Shown here piece by piece: positions 1 to 12,791 of a DNA stretch of 64,000 nt. A program made the translations under genes and the position numbers. Under the pieces are notes generated by a model. The model saw only the letters and a program-made list of their open reading frames with translations. It did no database searches and was not told the origin of the DNA. Numbering within the stretch: the stretch's first letter is position 1; every line of letters begins with the position of its first letter. The stretch spans positions 1 to 64,000 of the forward strand of contig CANNZV010002523.1 of the NCBI GenBank assembly GCA_947561585.1. Reading direction: 5' to 3'. The DNA is from Caprella mutica. Its lineage: Eukaryota > Arthropoda > Malacostraca > Amphipoda > Caprellidae.

Positions 1-1568
1 CATATAATTGTAACTCCTTAAAAATTTCGATCTCTATGAGTTCAAATTAAAGAAAATGTTTTGAGGCCACGACTTAGAATACAGATGAAAGCTCTGTGAT
101 GACAGTTCAAAGTAATGAATGCATTAATTAAAATTTGACCATAGATTAACTCTCACTCAGTAAATATAGGTCATAATAGTTGAGTAATTAGTCTGATATT
201 TTGACTTATATAATTGTGTTTCATTGAACAATCATGAATTTTGTGCTCTGTGAAATATTTTTAGCAGTAAGGTATATGTTCCAAGTTATTAATAGGGTCT
301 AAATTTTCGAACACGTGATAAAGGAAAATATAATAATCATTATTTAACTACTATTTAATTAGTAACATAATAGCTGAAGGTATGATACCAATTGAAATAA
401 AAGTTAAATAATGATTATTATATAGATTTATTGAGTCCGATTACCACTTTAAGTTTATTATCTATAATGTGAATCACTGAATTTTAATCGTCTCATTTGC
501 AGCTTTAGGCACTAGGTGGAAGCTCAAGTTATCGGATATGGGGTTAAGCATTTTACGTAGAAAAATTATTTATGTATTGATTTTTATTTCTAAACTTGCA
601 TTTTACGTACTAGTATCATGGATACCAATTTAAGTAAGAGTTTAATAATGATAATTATTATATTTATTTCTTACATATTCGAAAATGTGGAACCGTCCGA
701 TAACACAGAATTTACTCTAAAATGGAACATGTTAAATAGCCCATCAACTATTAATTATTTACGTTTAGTAGATGTTTAACGTCTGCTTCGGAACCAAAAT
801 CCATGTCGCTGACGTCAAAAGGAAATGAAATACAAGGGACTGGAAGAAGCAGTCAGAAAGGAAAGTGGCTCCATGGATAAAGTCACGACGCTCATGGATG
901 CTAAAAAGCTACTCCGTGAATGCTGTCACTTACCGAAGAATGTGACAAAAATGATCACAAGCACCGGTGGCTGCACTCAAGGATGGAAGGGAGAAGTGAA
1001 GAGGTGATAGTAAATGAAGCCTATACGAGCTTACCTAACACAAAATCTAAGACCTCGTAATTGTAGAGCATAACCCTAGCGCTATCCTCTAAAATTGCAT
1101 GGAGAGTTGAAACATGGTAAACATAAAATAGACAATACATAATCCAAATTACAACAGTTTGGGACCCAAAGGACGCTACCCCCTTCTCTTCTATTCACCA
1201 AAGACAGCTTCAGGAACCCCTCAGGGCTTATTTATAATAAGCAGTTTAAAATAGATTCATCACCATTTCGTTCTCACGGTACTGGAGGAACACTGTTCAA
1301 CAACCGATGTTCTAGTATTGCTTAATTTTCGTTGATACAGTTCACAATCGCACTAGCGTGTCAATGCTCAATCGTATACCTTTACAACTGCCGTCGTGTC
1401 GTTAGTCCCCTATAAGTTTATTAATTATTGGGTATAGTTTAAAGGGAGCACTATGTATGTTATATAGGAAGGTACAATTCAATTGAATGGAAATAATTCA
1501 TACATTTCTATACGTATTATAAAACAGGAAGATAAGAAAATGAATTTCTAAATTTGAAACGATTTTTT

Positions 1569-1740
1569 TAAAACTACGTATCTGTTTTCGCACTTCTGGT
1601 CGAAGTATAAATTCAGATATCGTTTGGAAACAGACATGCCGACGTCAAGATGATGCTGTTAAAACCATGTATCGGTTTTCGTGTTTCTACCCGAATTGCA
1701 AATTCAGATATCATTTAGAAACAGACATTCCAATATCTAC
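1569..1740. repeat. Two-copy direct repeat, unit about 90 bp
   Basis: Two diverged copies lie side by side. Both hold an ACGTATCTGTTTTCG-like block followed by AATTCAGATATC and AAACAGACAT. The first runs from about 1569 and the second from about 1660. No coding content is seen. Confidence 0.6.
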
Positions 1741-2080
1741 TATGAAAATTGAATAGAAAGTATAATTTTCAATGTAAATAATTATTTCAAACAAAAAATA
1801 ACTTTTCATACTAAATATATGAATTAACTAGCTGAAAAGCTCAATTTTATGAATGAAATAAATAAAGTGCTAAATTAATAATTGAAGAGATAACAGGCCT
1901 ATTTATACTAAAATGCCAGAAATTGAGGATATTAAATTGGCTAAAGTAGAACCGATACACCAGTATATGTAATAAATATACTGGTACATCAAACAATCAC
2001 TGGATTCACTAACCAATGTTTTCCTTCATTGGACCAGTGCTGTTAGGCAACCGTTGGCCCAGTGTCGTAAATAACTTCAA
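1700..2080. repeat. Dispersed repeat, inverted partner at 55895-56300
   Basis: The stretch with TATAAATAGGCCTGTTATC on its complementary strand, and the 'accaatgtt...cattggaccagtgctgtt...caaccgttggcccag' block, reappear in reverse orientation at 55895-56300. The two copies are diverged but collinear. I cannot name the element class. It ends just upstream of the first exon at 2137. Confidence 0.65.
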
Positions 2081-2136
2081 ATGAACCAATACCTATATTG
2101 AATGCATCGTCACAATATATGATCATTTCTTCTCAG

Positions 2137-5100
2137 CATTGACGCTTGATCAGTTAGAAACAGGAGCTGAAGAAGTGCGTAAATCTATCTCACAGCTTCG
2201 AGACGAATTGGACCTGTACACAAGATACCTATCTGCTAGTGCTAGGGATGTGCACGATGACGATAGCGAGTCAGAAGCTGGAAAACAATACTCACTTGGT
2301 AAGTACTATCTGCTAGTACTAGGGATGTGCACGATGACGATAGCGAGTCAGAAGCTGGAAAGCAATACTCACTTGGTAAGTACTATAAGAGAAAAGAGTC
2401 AATTTAATTTAAAAGAGTCAGTTATTTCACAAATCACAGTTTTCTAATTTCTTATTTATTTCAAATCTTACAAATTATATTCGTCGTCTACCCAGACCAA
2501 TTTTAAAATATGTGCAAACATTACAATTACCATTAGTATAATTAAAATTAGTAAAGTTTCTCTTAGAAATGTGAAATAAGTAAATCATTACAGTTACGTA
2601 CACTTTTCTTTAACTTTACATCTTCACAAACGAATGGACGGCAAAAGAATAACTGTTTATCAAGCATGTATGTATGATTTTCTTTAAGGTTCAGGAAGTG
2701 TTACCCCGGCAGTTTCTTCGATAGAAATGAGAGAACTTTGGCAGGGGCGCGGGATAGTCACAAAGAATGCAACAAATGATAGGTATTACATTTATAATAA
2801 CATAAAAAATAGTAATAGATACTAGCATTTATTTCTAATTTAACAGTATATATGAATAACTATATATTAGCAGGTTAAGTGAAAAGGAAAAATTGAAGTT
2901 GTGGAAATTGGAGACTCAAAAAGTACTCCGAAGACGGAGGAAAAACGAGACTAAATGGGAAGCTCAGCTGAGAAAATACGAGGTAAATATTAAATAATTA
3001 ATCAATCAAGTCAATAAATCTAATGATAAATTAATAATTCTAGTTTGTATACAAATGAAACGTTTTGATTATCTACATGCTAGTTTGTATTAGAAAGATT
3101 TCATTCACATTCAACCATAAAGCTCCATGAAAAATTAAAGTTAATTATAATACATATAGCAATGAAAAATCATAATAATTTAAAATTAAGCAGAGTACCA
3201 ATATTAAGAGAAAATATCGTAATATTTTATAGCAAAATCATGATTAATTTTCACTAAAGTATTAATTTTTGAAGATTTTTAATGTATTATTTTCATTTAA
3301 AATTTTAGTTAAATTATATATTTTAACAGAGATTATTTTACTACAAAACAATCTTTTTATAACATACTGTACAGAAAAGAAACAGTCTGCAAGTTGTGAT
3401 GTTTAGTTATTCTTTTATCAAATTATTGTGAATTGAAGTTTTATATTAACATAGAATTCTCTTCTTTGCATCGAATTGTATTTTCAATATTTATTATAAT
3501 TTAATATGATTTAATCGATATTTTTTCTTTAATGTTAAAATTTAATGTACATCTTTCATATTTTATTGATGAATAATTACCTTGCACCGTAGCAATATTA
3601 ACACTAATTATCACCTATGAATTAAAAGGTTCAGAAGATTGTTCACGAAGTTCAGTGCGAAGATTTTTCTAAGATGAGAGAACAAATCACCAGCCTGAGA
3701 AACACCTTCAAACCCCACCACCAGAGGGAGGAAATCAACATGAAAAAACTTACCTTCACAGATGTTAAAAGGTAGGTTAGAATAGAAAATAGACATTGAT
3801 GTGTTATGTAAATCTATATTTCACTAACGACTGAGATTATTCTGTGAGATTTAATTTAATTATGTAGACAGTAAATATTATCATATACCTATTTGATCGA
3901 ATATTTCATTGTTTTATCAAATGCTTTTCAGAGTATTTTATTATTTTCCCCGTTTATTTAATTTCCTAATATTACACGTGTTTTTTGCTATTATGTTTAT
4001 TGTCAATTATTCTCCATTGTTTGAAGAGGTATTCAAAATAGCAGAACGCCATGAAAAACTCTCCATTTATATTTTTTCAGAAAATGAAGACCATTGAGTC
4101 GATTTTTTAAAGATTTTCATGAAATGATGACAAATGTAATTATTTCCTTTTAATTATTGTATACAACTATTTATAATAAATAATGATACCCAATGTGATT
4201 TTTCCCTTTAATTGGTTTTTAGTTTTTTAGAAGATTTGCTGTGCCGGAGGAGGCGTACTGAAGTTGACATCAGACGCGAGGAGGCGAACATTAGAGGCAA
4301 GTTACATCAGCTGGAAACAGAGGAGCAGAATTGGTCGCATCTTTGCGGTATGGGAGAACCAACTCAAGTAATTATATTAATTTAATAAGGTACTATCGAT
4401 GAAAAAGTCACTATTATGAATAGAATTAATAATTCTGCCAAACTAAATGTAAGCATTTTATATTCATATTTTAACGTTGTTCTGAATTATTTTATATGGT
4501 TAGTTTTACAGGTCCTCTACCGGACTCATGAAAAAAATGAGCATTACTTAATATTGAACCTTATAAAGTCTAGGATCATTAATTTACAAACTACATAAAA
4601 TTCGGTCAAGTATATATTTGTTTATGTGTTTTTAAAAATTTCCATACTATATGCGCAACAATTGTACGGAACACTATTCTGACGCTGAAGAAAAAGATTA
4701 TACACTCCTTGTTTTGATTTCAAAAATTAATCTTATAACAAACAATCTAAATTCAGCCATCTATAATATAATAAGTTTCTCCTATTTTATAGCATTGGAA
4801 TGAAGTAAAACAGTTGAATTGTAGTGTTGAATATAAAAATCTTTAAAAACATATGAAATTAAATATATGGCATAAAATTTCATTGTTTTTTTTCATGCAT
4901 CAAAACTATAATAAACATTAGCCTCATTGATTGGTTTAAAGGCAATAACTTTAAATGAAATTTGCTTTGACATTTTAGGCAATTGACAAAGAGTATGAAT
5001 GTCTAATTACTTCATACATATAGTTATTAAAAACATGGTGACAATGATTTTCAAACACATCAAAATTCTGGTCACCTTACAAATTTTCAATTATTAATAG

Positions 5101-8100
5101 GATATAAATTTTCTATTATTTTTATTGTATTAGTAATAGGATAGCTTCAGAATCAATCCCTTATAATTAAGTTAAGAACCGAATAGTCTACGGTAATTGA
5201 GAACATTATTTGATTTACTCCATCTAATTTCTTTCTTCTATGTAACATGTAGCTATGAATGTGATGAATTACATATTGTGGGCAACTGTGTTATAATTAA
5301 GGTAAATGACACCTGGATTACGATTTCTATGTGATATGGTTACATGATATGGTATTGGAAGGACGTAACCACATTTTCGTATGATGGTTGGATTGATTTA
5401 ATGTGTATCAAACATATTCATACTGCATTACCTCACTAAAACCATTAAACCACATGGTCGCCATGTGTATGTGTTATTGAACTGTTTGTAGGGTAAATCA
5501 TTAAATTATTGAAAATATACATTCCACCAGATTTGTGGACTCAAAACCCAATTGTTGTTTATGAGCATATCTAGGTTTTGATACACAATGCCGCCCCTGT
5601 AAAATGTTCGATAATTCATTGCACCATTTCCGCCCTTTAGGAAGTACTGAGTCACAGACTGGTGCTGCTAGAGACACAGAGAAAGAACTTGCAGCACAAT
5701 ACCAACAGAGTGAATGTGATGAGACATGAAATAGGTAAGCACTAGTGTGGAGCTATTTAGTCATGTTAGGCATATAATAACTTAGTCATATTCAGTCATA
5801 CCTATCCTAATTTAGTCATATAATTAATTACACAGAGAGAAAAGTACAACTCATATGGTCATATCTGATAGATATCAATTTATTGGACTTTATTCATGTT
5901 TTCACGTGTGTTAAAACAACTATGACGTGGTGTGTCATCAAACATTAGTTAATTCAATTCATTTTATAGATTGAATCAACTTACTATGAGAGTTAAAAGT
6001 TACTTTCTTGAGAATTTTAACGTACTATAAAACAACTATGACAGAGTGTACTGTAGTAACTCACAAAGACTGTTAATCTAATGTTCTGGTGTATGAATTA
6101 ACTTACTATGAGAGTTGGCGCTACTTTATTTAAGTTTAGGAGTGAGTCAACAAAATGGCTTTTTTTGACAACTTCAATTTAACTCATATTAAGTAGTACC
6201 TGCAACTCACCACGTAGGTAGTGGCATTTATATGAATCAAAACAAATCAAATTTGATTTGATTCAACTGATCCAATCTCTGTGTGTAGTCACATTCAGTT
6301 ATATTTTAATATTTTCTTTTATATTTAGTCAAATCTTAATCAAATAGTCACATTCAGTCATTTTCAGTCATATAGTAATTATCTACTATAAATAATAAAT
6401 ATCTTGGACATGAACAGTTGAATACTTACTTAAGAAAAAATCATAAAACATATTAACACTTATATTCTACCGTTTGTCGTCGGACATTCCCAGTGGAGAA
6501 AACAGACGATAGTGAGTTATATTATGATATTTTAACGATAAAATACGCTTGGTATAATCCGTAATTTATATTATTACACGATCTGCCTATTCTAAATTTT
6601 TCCGACTGTGAAGTGAATTAATATATATTATTGAAATAATGGATTAAAATAGAAAGGATGAATTGATAAGAATAACCTACTACCTTCATGTACAAATAAG
6701 AGAAAAATGTACTTATACTGCTTTAATCTCGTATTAGTCATATCGTGCACCAGAAAGAACATTAATTATAGAACTGCCGTGAGAAATTACAGAGCACCTC
6801 TTTAAATTTTCTATGTCCGTTACAACTTTCTCTCCTTCATATCATGTATCACTTGGTAAGTTATGAATTATCGGTTGGTTTCACATCTTCTCTAATACAA
6901 GAAAAAACTATATAATAATTATTATTTTTTAATTGATATTATATTGTTTTTTCTTATATGATCGAAGATGTGAAACCGACCGATAATTCGTAACTACCTC
7001 TTGTCTCTATTCTCCCTCACTAGATAATTTAACAAGGCGAATAGAAGCGTGTCAGGTATGTTGCCATGACACCAGACACCAAACCAGTCTCCTCAATGCT
7101 GAGCTAAAGTGTCTGGTAGCAGAGAGAACCAGACTGAGGCGATCTGTGGAGAGAAGTGCAGTACTAGACAAGGGGAAAACTACTACTAGACACTCTGTGA
7201 AAAAACAGAATGTTGAAGAGGGAGAGGTACTCGTTACTAACTAAACTTTAAACTCATGATGGTTACTTCAGATGTCATTATATTTTTTTGTTATTATAAT
7301 CAACAGATGAAAATATGTAAATACTGAAATAAAATCATCGCTAGTTTTTAAATTTGAATTATCTGGTATTGTAAATTCGTTATCATAACAATTCATAATA
7401 ATTTGACAGATAACTTGATGTGACTGCTTTTTATAACTGAAATAGACAGGAAGCTGTCCTTCTCTAAGAAGGGTATTATTGTATTTGGCCTCCGCAGCGT
7501 CTTTTCTTGTGTCTAGAATTGTCCGTTTCTTATCTCTTGTAACGTGCGTGCAAAAGACGCTCGTGTGCGGGGCCTTACCGTGACACTTGGTAATATTTGA
7601 CAGTACCTGACAGTGCTCCAGTACCTTGACCTGAAGGCCTCCCTTCCATCACTGCAGCAGAAGGTGGGACAAAGGGCAAGACAGCACTCAGCCCCTGCTA
7701 CAGGCAGACAAAGGGTATGACAAACACTCTCTATTGTTTGTAGGTACCATTGCTTCTTATTAAATAATCTCTCACGGAATCAACCAATGCCACACTGTAT
7801 ATTTACACTAGAGTGAAAATTAGCAAAAGTAAAACATAAATTATCTACCCGTTTTTTCCCTTATAATAATTTCAGTTCAAATATAAATGAGTTTAACATA
7901 TCTCTGACATAATACATTAATATTATATCAATTACTTCTATTTTCAATATTTTCATATTCCAGTAATGAGAAATTATGTTTTTCAAACGAAAAAAAATCA
8001 TGTAACTTGTATCTCATAAGTCATAATATGTATGCTGCATTCACCTGAATTATATATGCGAATAAAATTAAATCTCATATTTTGATGAAACAATTAATTA

Positions 8101-8558
8101 CTGGAAAATAGTTACAGATTTGTTATCATTAACGTGAATTGATTAGCATGTTAACTGATTTCAAACTTTTTCTGTGAAAACTATTATAAATATTTAATTA
8201 ATCAAAAAACTTTTTTTATCGCAAACATTCAAACATCTTTATTGAACTGAAAAAAAAAATACAAAACAGAAATATACAAAGAAGACACGGTCTAAAATTT
8301 AGGATCCAGTCCTGTTTAAGTTATAAGCAATTATCTCAATCCTATTTTACACCAGTTGTTTAATTATGAACATATAAATTTCCTTCTCCCCTCTTTCAGA
8401 TTCCTTCTTCTAAAAAGATTCACATTTCTTTTCAAGAGGAAGAACTCTCCGCTATGATAGACAGTGATGACGTCACGAAACTACTGCCAGTACACCTCAG
8501 TTTGAGAAAACAGAGACTGTGTCGATGGAGGAAAGAAAATACATTCAAATATGATTGA
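2137..8558 (+). CDS. Coiled-coil protein gene, nine exons, 5' end missing
   Basis: I read nine exons with GT-AG borders and matching phases: 2137-2298, 2689-2782, 2874-2982, 3629-3771, 4223-4367, 5641-5734, 7024-7226, 7604-7714 and 8400-8558 (TGA at 8556). Together they give about 405 residues. The first exon opens one base into a codon, so at least one upstream exon is missing. The product is charged and rich in Glu, Arg, Lys, Gln and Leu with heptad-like spacing: RKSISQLRDELDLYTRYL in exon 1, a very basic VLRRRRKNETKW in exon 3, LCRRRRTEVDIRREEANIR in exon 5, and RRIEACQVCCHDTRHQ in exon 7. I see no signal peptide, membrane segment or enzyme motif. Long coiled coils of this kind occur in axonemal, centrosomal and cytoskeletal proteins; an axonemal role is only a guess. 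I do not recognise the family. Exon calls are strong because every junction keeps one frame with no internal stop. Confidence 0.82.
2233..2386 (+). repeat. 77-bp tandem duplication across a 5' splice site
   Basis: Copy 1 (2233-2309) holds the last 66 coding bases of the first visible exon plus its donor. Copy 2 (2310-2386) repeats it with only a few substitutions, so a second intact donor (CTTG then GTAAGT) lies at 2376. Use of the first donor keeps the frame into the exon at 2689. Use of the second shifts it, because 77 is not a multiple of 3, and leads to an early stop in that exon. Confidence 0.9.
5914..6130. repeat. Two-copy direct repeat inside an intron
   Basis: Two copies of about 110 bp share AACAACTATGAC at one end and AACTTACTATGAGAGTT at the other. 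They lie in the intron between exons 5641-5734 and 7024-7226. The same intron has scattered short AGTCATATTCAGTCAT-like motifs near 5760-5830 and 6285-6375. No coding content is seen. Confidence 0.55.
6855..6999. mobile_element. Palindromic MITE, family A, complete copy
   Basis: About 145 bp with terminal inverted repeats of more than 30 bp. The left end reads GAATTATCGGTTGGTTTCAC and the right end is its near-complement with GTGAAACCGACCGATAATTC. The centre is A/T-only-like sequence. It has no coding capacity. Related copies lie at 45461-45642 (complete) and 27973-28100 (one end). It ends only about 24 bases before the acceptor at 7023. Confidence 0.8.
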
Positions 8559-8574
8559 AATGAAATTGTTTAGC

Positions 8575-8842
8575 TATAATAATAATAATAATAATTTAAC
8601 TATAATCTAACAAAATGGTTCCTGTATATTGACTAATCGTAACACCAAGTCTCATGCAATATGGTTCAATACTTTTTGAGTTATAAATGACCATAACTTT
8701 GACCTTTGACCGGGTCGCTCCCAAAATTCTACCAGCAGGTCACTGGACATGGACCAATCGTTTCACCAAATTTCAGGCAATTTGGTTGAACACTTTTTCA
8801 ATTAAGCGAATAACAAGATGATAAATAAATAAATAAATAAAT
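8575..8842 (+). repeat. Dispersed repeat with CAAGGTCA-like blocks, copy 1
   Basis: After an AAT microsatellite (about 8577-8597) comes a repeat with CATGCAATATGGTTCAATAC, then GACCTTTGACCGGGTCG, then CAATTTGGTTGAACACTTTT, ending in AACAAGATGATAAATAAATA. The same sequence appears in reverse at 28215-28745. The tetranucleotide tail suggests a retroposed element, but no protein is encoded and I cannot name the family. Confidence 0.7.
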
Positions 8843-10648
8843 GCCGATGAAAATATGACCTTTCTGCATTTTGCGAAGATAATGATCCTATACGAAACTT
8901 TTATATTAATTCTATTCTTTTATACTAATACATTTAATCGAATATTATAAGAAGCTATAATTAAACTATACAATTTTATTTTGTTTTCATTATTTGAAAT
9001 CTATGTGAATGAATTACATAGCTTGAAAGTTCTTCACTGGAGTGTAATAATATATACCTTTTTAAAATTAAAAGTATCTATTACTATTTCAGAGTATGTG
9101 CTTCCAAAAATTGGTATAAAACGGTATTAAATAAATATTTCCAGCAAATGAAATTAAATTGCAGAAGTGAACTCCAACTAGTTCACTATAGAGGGTTATA
9201 GAGGAGTTGCACTGGTAAAACCAAGGTTCGTAGACTATATCAGGTTGAACGAATAGGAAAAAAATTACCAGACGTACGATTTCTTGAAGAATTGGTGTGA
9301 AAAAGTGAAACAAGTTCGTTTTTTCTAAAACTGTACATAATTGAATTTCCGTACTCAGAATTCTTTTTCATTAATTAATCTATCATAGAATATGAAAATA
9401 TTTTAATATAATTGTTTTTCCGCTGAAAAATAGACAAAAAATCAAGGGCTGTGCACTCCGCCGATTAGTGTGAGGAAAGAACAGTTTCTGTCTTTCTTCT
9501 CGAATATCTCTTAAACGGTAGATTGAACACTTGAGTGATACAACTTTTGTTTCTTCAGAATTCAATAATCTATCGAATGGTATCGAAAAAATTCAATACA
9601 ACTTTTTTTTTTCCGCTGTAAAATGAACAAAAAACTAACTGCTATTCACTCCGTTGTCAGTTGATTAATGGCACTGGTTAACATTTTCATCCGCTTTGAT
9701 TACTGTTGCTGAAATAAGAACAAACATAATATTCCAATAATAAAATAAAAAGAAATAATATAAAATGTCAATTCTTTGTAAAATAGGTTTCATGACACTA
9801 CAATGCTATATAAATTTTTTGTATGTTACCGATTTTACTAATTTATATAGCCTAGTAAGTACCTACCTACTATCCTACCTACCTACTGACTACTGTGTAC
9901 CTATTACAAAATTAGCAGGTACTACCTATACTATACAGAGTCTTAATAAAACTTTAAAAATTCATTTCTTTTAAAGTTCTACCTTAATCAGTTATTATTT
10001 AATTTAAAAAAAAATAAACTTTTTAATTTCAGAGATGATTTAATTTTAGATTATTATTACTACCTATAAAGTTCTCTGAAATTAAAAAAATATACATATA
10101 TTATTCAAAATTGCAATACCTAATAACTAATTAGAATGTAGGGATAATTATTTAGATAACTCTTTAAACAAAAATAAATTATCAAAAGAATTTATGGATG
10201 TAGCTCTCAGTACCATTTTGAAGTTGTCGTACATTTCTATTCGTTTAACCTGTTATAGTCTATGAACCTTGACAATTCAGCATAACTTTTGCCCATAGAA
10301 TCCGTGGACAAAAGCCAACCTCTAACCAGGGGCAAGAGTCACTAACAGCTACCTATAATTTCCTTCGGTTGCCTTTTTTCTGAGTCACCCTGTATGGAAA
10401 TGCATAGAAAACTTTATTAACATTTGTGGCAGACTAAACTAAATATGCTTACTGCTTATAATATAATGAAAATAATAACTCCATATAATGTATTCTATAA
10501 AACAAAATAGTTTAATTACATAAAATCTTGGTCTGAAATATAATAACCAATGATAACAAGTTCAGAAGCATGAAAAGAAGCTTATTGCGATGAATTCCAC
10601 GGTTATGAAAAAATTCATATTGTATGGTTCAATACTTTTAGGGTATTG
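8843..10648. other. Non-coding spacer with dispersed repeat scraps
   Basis: AT-rich, no gene seen. Around 9165-9230 it holds a scrap (AACTAGTTCACTATAGAG, then GAGGAGTTGCACTGGT) that recurs at 60196-60390 and 60545-60575. Around 10425-10455 it holds GTGGCAGACTAAACTAAATA, which recurs at 60452. A CCTA-rich simple stretch lies at 9855-9900. Confidence 0.5.
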
Positions 10649-10712
10649 AATGTGTATCCATATTACGAACTGACAGCATATATGCTGTCAGTTCGTAATA
10701 TGGATACACATT
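10649..10712. repeat. Perfect 64-bp palindrome without spacer
   Basis: The left half (10649-10680) is followed directly by its exact reverse complement (10681-10712), centred on CAGCATATATGCTG. There are no mismatches and no loop. Nothing around it looks like a gene or a tRNA. Confidence 0.95.
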
Positions 10713-11078
10713 AATATACATATAATATATTTTCTCTTTTTTATAAAATGACTTCGATGGAATTAATAAAAAATAATTAAATCGAACTAAGGCTGCAGTT
10801 CTTTCCATGGTTACTCATTGAATAAAATTCTTTCGGCCAAGGGTCATTAGCTGCCAAGAGTCCGCGCGCATTGTCGCTGACACAGTAAAATTAAATATAA
10901 ATTTAATTGATTCGTTATGTCTGTTTTGAAATATTCGATATTCTTTTCTGGGCTAGGTATCAATAATTTCTACAGTTTTATTTACTATTTGTTTAGGTTA
11001 CCAAATAAAATTTACTTGAAAAATAGAACTTGAAAAATAATTAATAAAAGTAATAAACAAATGAAATTCTCTTTTCAG

Positions 11079-12152
11079 ATTGCCAAGAACAATTGGAAAA
11101 CAATCTTCGCCATACTAACATGGGCGGGTAAATGCGTCTACCCTTTGGAAACAACAAGGGAAGAAGTTAATGTCCGAACAAACTTCACCTATCTGAGTAA
11201 TAAAAAATACTCTGTCAGTTATTAAATTTATCCCATAAATTAAGTTATTTCTTTAATGGAAAAATATTGTCTTTTTATTCAAACAAGAAAAACTATTTGG
11301 TCAAGTTCAAGTAAGTTTTTTAATGGAAAAATATCGTTTTATTCAAAAAGGGTCGTAATTAAAAATTCTGCTGAGTATAATTACAGATATTCAAGAGCTT
11401 CAATATCTATGATCCTTTTCATGAAAACTGGAGACACAAAATATATAAAAGGAAGTACAAGCTTGTTATTTGAAAGAGATCTCGGAAAACTTTTTAAAGA
11501 GCCTATTTTTATGTATTGTTTAATATTCATTCAATATTTAAGATTTAGGTACTATTCCAATGTTTAGTACTCTTCCATATATTGTTACGTTCAATAATTG
11601 AGATTTGAATCTATGATTGAAAAAATAATTAATCTTTTTGATCGTTGGTTTCATTTTTGAAGATGTTTTGTAACAACAAATTTTTACCAGTTTTCTCTTT
11701 CTAAAGAATGAAATATATTGTAACCATTTTGTTTATTACAGGCCGAGAAAGGGAGGAACATCCTTGAAAACTACAAGAAGTTCATGTTTGTCCGAGATCC
11801 AATGGAGAGAATTGTATCTGGATTCAGGGATAAAATATAGAAAATAAAAAGACACAATATGCTTCACTTGCAAGAAAGATTCATGAAAAATACAGAGACA
11901 AGAAAAGCGGTAAATCTTCACAGAATACATTGATAAGTTTCCCAGTATTTGTAAGATATATATTAACCACGAACAACTGGTCTTAAAAAGCAGTCTTAAT
12001 ACCCACTGGAGAACGTTTCAAGACTCTTCTTTCCCATGTCCTATCCACTACGATTACATTGGTAAATATGAGAATTTATCTATGAAATATGAGAATATCT
12101 ATGGAATCACCAAGCTTCGTACCGAGTGGATAATCCAGTCCATATAATAGTA
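11079..12152 (+). pseudogene. Broken carbohydrate sulfotransferase (HNK-1/CHST family) copy
   Basis: Three pieces of one protein family are recognisable. The first, at 11079-11225 after a TTTTCAG acceptor, has AKNNWKTIFAILTWAGK, matching the family's 5'-phosphosulfate-binding loop region (usual form K-x-x-x-T-N-W-K), and stops at 11223. The second, at 11742-11840 after a TTATTACAG acceptor, has KFMFVRDPMERIVSGFRDK, the 3'-phosphate-binding motif R-D-P-x-x-R-x-x-S, and stops at TAG. The third and fourth lie in two other frames: 11870-11986 with KIHEKYRD and FPVFVRYIL, and from 12001 with HWRTFQ, FPCPIHYDYIGKYENL. Golgi enzymes of this family sulfate glycan chains. Here two stops and two frame changes rule out one working protein as read. 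Signal-anchor exons are not visible. The preserved acceptors and introns argue for decay of a real gene copy and not a processed copy. Confidence 0.85.
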
Positions 12153-12791
12153 ATACTTAAGAAACATAATTGTTCCTTATCTTTGATTGTTATTTTAATT
12201 TAAAATAGAAAATCATTCTTTTGCGTTTACCAGTGAATGTGTAAATATCAAATGTATCTTTATATGAAAAAATACGGAAATTTAAAATTTTATGAAAGTT
12301 TTTTATTAGTGAGAGCTGGTGCCCGGACCAGCGGCTAGGTCTGTTAGTAAACTTTCAAGGGCTACATTGGTAAGGTTAAGACGTGGGAAAAACTGCTTTT
12401 GGTTAGTTGGGTATCATAAAAAGATTATAGCTAAAAATCTACTGACTATTGTGGACTTGGAACTTGAAATTTGTAATTCAAAGGGGAAAAACGACGTCAA
12501 GTAAATAAAACATGGCAAACAGTGAGTCAAGTCTGTCTAACTCCAATAAAAGTTTCCAGCTTTATAAGAATTCGATTTTAAAGACAGTGAGACTAAATTA
12601 TAATAAAATTGTACAGAGTATGCAACTAACTAGTAACTACCAGGTATTGAAGCATGGCCTAGATCCTTCGTGTTCTTTTGCACCATTTTATGGCAAGTTA
12701 ATGACAGTAGCTCAAAGCCCTTCAATCACATATAGAACATGGCGAGAAATACCCAATCTACATAATTAACTTCAATACTGCTGTGTTATAT

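Larger units (their letters stand above)
1..2136. other. Non-coding stretch upstream of the first gene's visible exons
   Basis: AT-rich sequence with no gene I can support. Near 330-421 there is an imperfect hairpin (arms around TAATCATTATTTAACT and its complement). The part from about 600 to 706 resembles, in reverse, the MITE ends seen at 27973 and 45461. A 60-codon frame at 825-1007 ends at a possible donor, but in phase 2, whereas the acceptor at 2136 needs phase 1, so I do not join it to the downstream gene. Confidence 0.5.

Noticed and set aside
825..1007. 60-codon frame as a first exon of the coiled-coil gene
   Set aside because: Its possible donor (AG then GTGATA) leaves phase 2, but the exon at 2137 needs phase 1; composition also differs from the coiled coil.
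7485..7590. CGCAGCGTCTTTT and AAAAGACGCTCG as TIRs of a small element
   Set aside because: Only about 11 bases pair; no target duplication and no second copy in the window.
12512..12769. 85-codon frame starting MANSESSLSNSNKSF
   Set aside because: No recognised motif, no clear promoter or splice context, and it lies just before a mobile element. It could be a real small gene but I cannot support it.
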